Below, piece by piece: positions 29,246-29,748 of a stretch of DNA of 29,748 nucleotides. The notes below the pieces were generated by a model, which was given only the letters and a program-made list of their open reading frames with translations, had not been told where the DNA came from and ran no database searches. Made by a program: the position numbers and the translations under genes. Source of the stretch: 21-14-0-10-32-9 sp964501945 (GTDB lineage Archaea > Nanobdellota > Nanobdellia > Woesearchaeales > 21-14-0-10-32-9); contig CAZCTY010000008.1 of NCBI GenBank assembly GCA_964501945.1, positions 1 to 29,748 of the forward strand, written 5' to 3'. Numbering within the stretch: position 1 is the first letter of the stretch; every line of letters starts with the position of its first letter.

Positions 29246-29748
29246 ATGAAAGTAGATTCAAAAAAACAAGGAAAAGAAGACGACAAATTCTCGCACGAAG
29301 TTAATGAATTAGAAAACGAGAATAAAATGCTTCGAGAAACAGTATTTCAATTAAAACTCGAAGTAGATAGATATAGAGCTCCTGCTCTAATGCTAGCAGA
29401 AGTAACAGATGTATTTGATAATACAGCAATCATAAAAGTACCAAACGGAAACAAATTCTTAGTAAATGTATCAAGCTCAATAGAAGATGTAAAAATAGGA
29501 GATAATGTAACAGTTGAGCAAAAAAACCTAACAATAGTAGATAAAATAGATAGAGAGCGAAAAGTAGAAGTAGAACAATTCGTAATAATAGAAAACCCAA
29601 AGATATCCTGGAAAGACATAGGAGGATTAGATGAACAAGAAAACGAATTAAAAGAAGTAATAGAACTACCACTAACAAAACCAGACCTGTTCAAAAAAGT
29701 AGGAATTACACCACCAAAAGGAGTACTACTACACGGACCACCAGGAAC
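29246..29748 (+). CDS. pan: Proteasome-activating nucleotidase PAN, N-terminal part
   Basis: PAN is the hexameric AAA+ unfoldase that feeds proteins to the archaeal 20S proteasome. The visible 167 codons show a charged N-terminus, a coiled coil (about 18-42, VNELENENKMLRETVFQLKL), the OB-fold domain (about 45-110, with PALMLAEVTDVFDNTAIIKV and KFLVNVSSSIED) and the start of the ATPase domain. That domain begins VIIENPKISWKDIGGLDEQ, then TPPKGVLLHGPPG, where the window ends inside Walker A. The conserved proline after the coiled coil is present (RAPAL). No ribosome-binding site is seen. Proteasome genes are not in this window. Confidence 0.93.
   Translation, partial: MKVDSKKQGKEDDKFSHEVNELENENKMLRETVFQLKLEVDRYRAPALMLAEVTDVFDNTAIIKVPNGNKFLVNVSSSIEDVKIGDNVTVEQKNLTIVDKIDRERKVEVEQFVIIENPKISWKDIGGLDEQENELKEVIELPLTKPDLFKKVGITPPKGVLLHGPPG

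Noticed and set aside
1..29748. tRNA, rRNA, CRISPR array, insertion sequence, replication origin
   Set aside because: Reading both strands I saw no GC-rich cloverleaf-like island, no spaced direct repeats, no transposase and no skew switch. A dedicated tRNA or covariance search could still find a divergent RNA gene.

Overview
This window looks like AT-rich archaeal chromosome, probably from an uncultivated DPANN-type lineage. The evidence is PCNA and the proteasome-activating nucleotidase PAN at the two edges, an archaeal-type RNase J, a Ski2-like helicase, and TATA boxes about 25-30 nt upstream of many start codons. The lineage is an inference from gene style; nothing here proves it. Two runs of exactly 100 N mark scaffold gaps, so this is a draft assembly. 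I found no rRNA, tRNA, CRISPR array or insertion sequence.

Layout. 1-312: N-terminal part of PCNA (minus). 458-4308 (plus): a possible leader ORF, a membrane-anchored parvulin with a cysteine-less thioredoxin-like domain, a GT2 glycosyltransferase and a membrane-anchored thioredoxin-like protein; together they suggest folding and glycosylation outside the membrane. 4499-8249: an RNA m5U methyltransferase (minus), a divergent thymidylate synthase family protein (plus) and RNase J (minus). 8322-11856: a small membrane protein, an RNase D-like exonuclease, an unknown soluble protein, a MazG/phosphoribosyltransferase locus interrupted at an A9 run, and a HAD phosphatase. 12022-13191 (minus): an unknown protein built from 21 decapeptide repeats. 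13359-15016: TyrRS overlapping a DUF218 protein. 15156-17826: a zinc/manganese-type ABC importer (ZnuA-ZnuC-ZnuB) with a perfect inverted repeat at its promoter. 17850-19049: an unknown two-helix membrane protein and a PRC-barrel protein. 19176-21393 (minus): an ABC exporter and an exported rhodanese. 21477-23494 (plus): MgtE and a GHKL ATPase with atypical codon use. 23498-25456 (minus): a Ski2/Mtr4-like helicase. 25611-28107 (plus): an RmlC-RmlD-SDR nucleotide-sugar operon broken artificially by a scaffold gap. 28151-29200: an M24 peptidase. 29246-end: PAN.

How the genes fit together. RNase J, the Ski2-like helicase and RNase D form an RNA-decay theme, although they are not in one operon. 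The Znu genes and MgtE handle divalent metals. The first plus-strand cluster and the exported rhodanese point to thiol and protein-folding chemistry outside the membrane. Plus-strand genes favour A- and C-ending codons and minus-strand genes favour T- and G-ending codons. This indicates a strong and uniform strand bias, with the 22868-23494 gene as the clearest exception.

The most unusual items are the decapeptide-repeat protein, the parvulin/dead-thioredoxin fusion, the MazG-PRTase frameshift, the candidate metal-responsive operator and the 55-bp assembly duplication whose removal exactly restores a gene.
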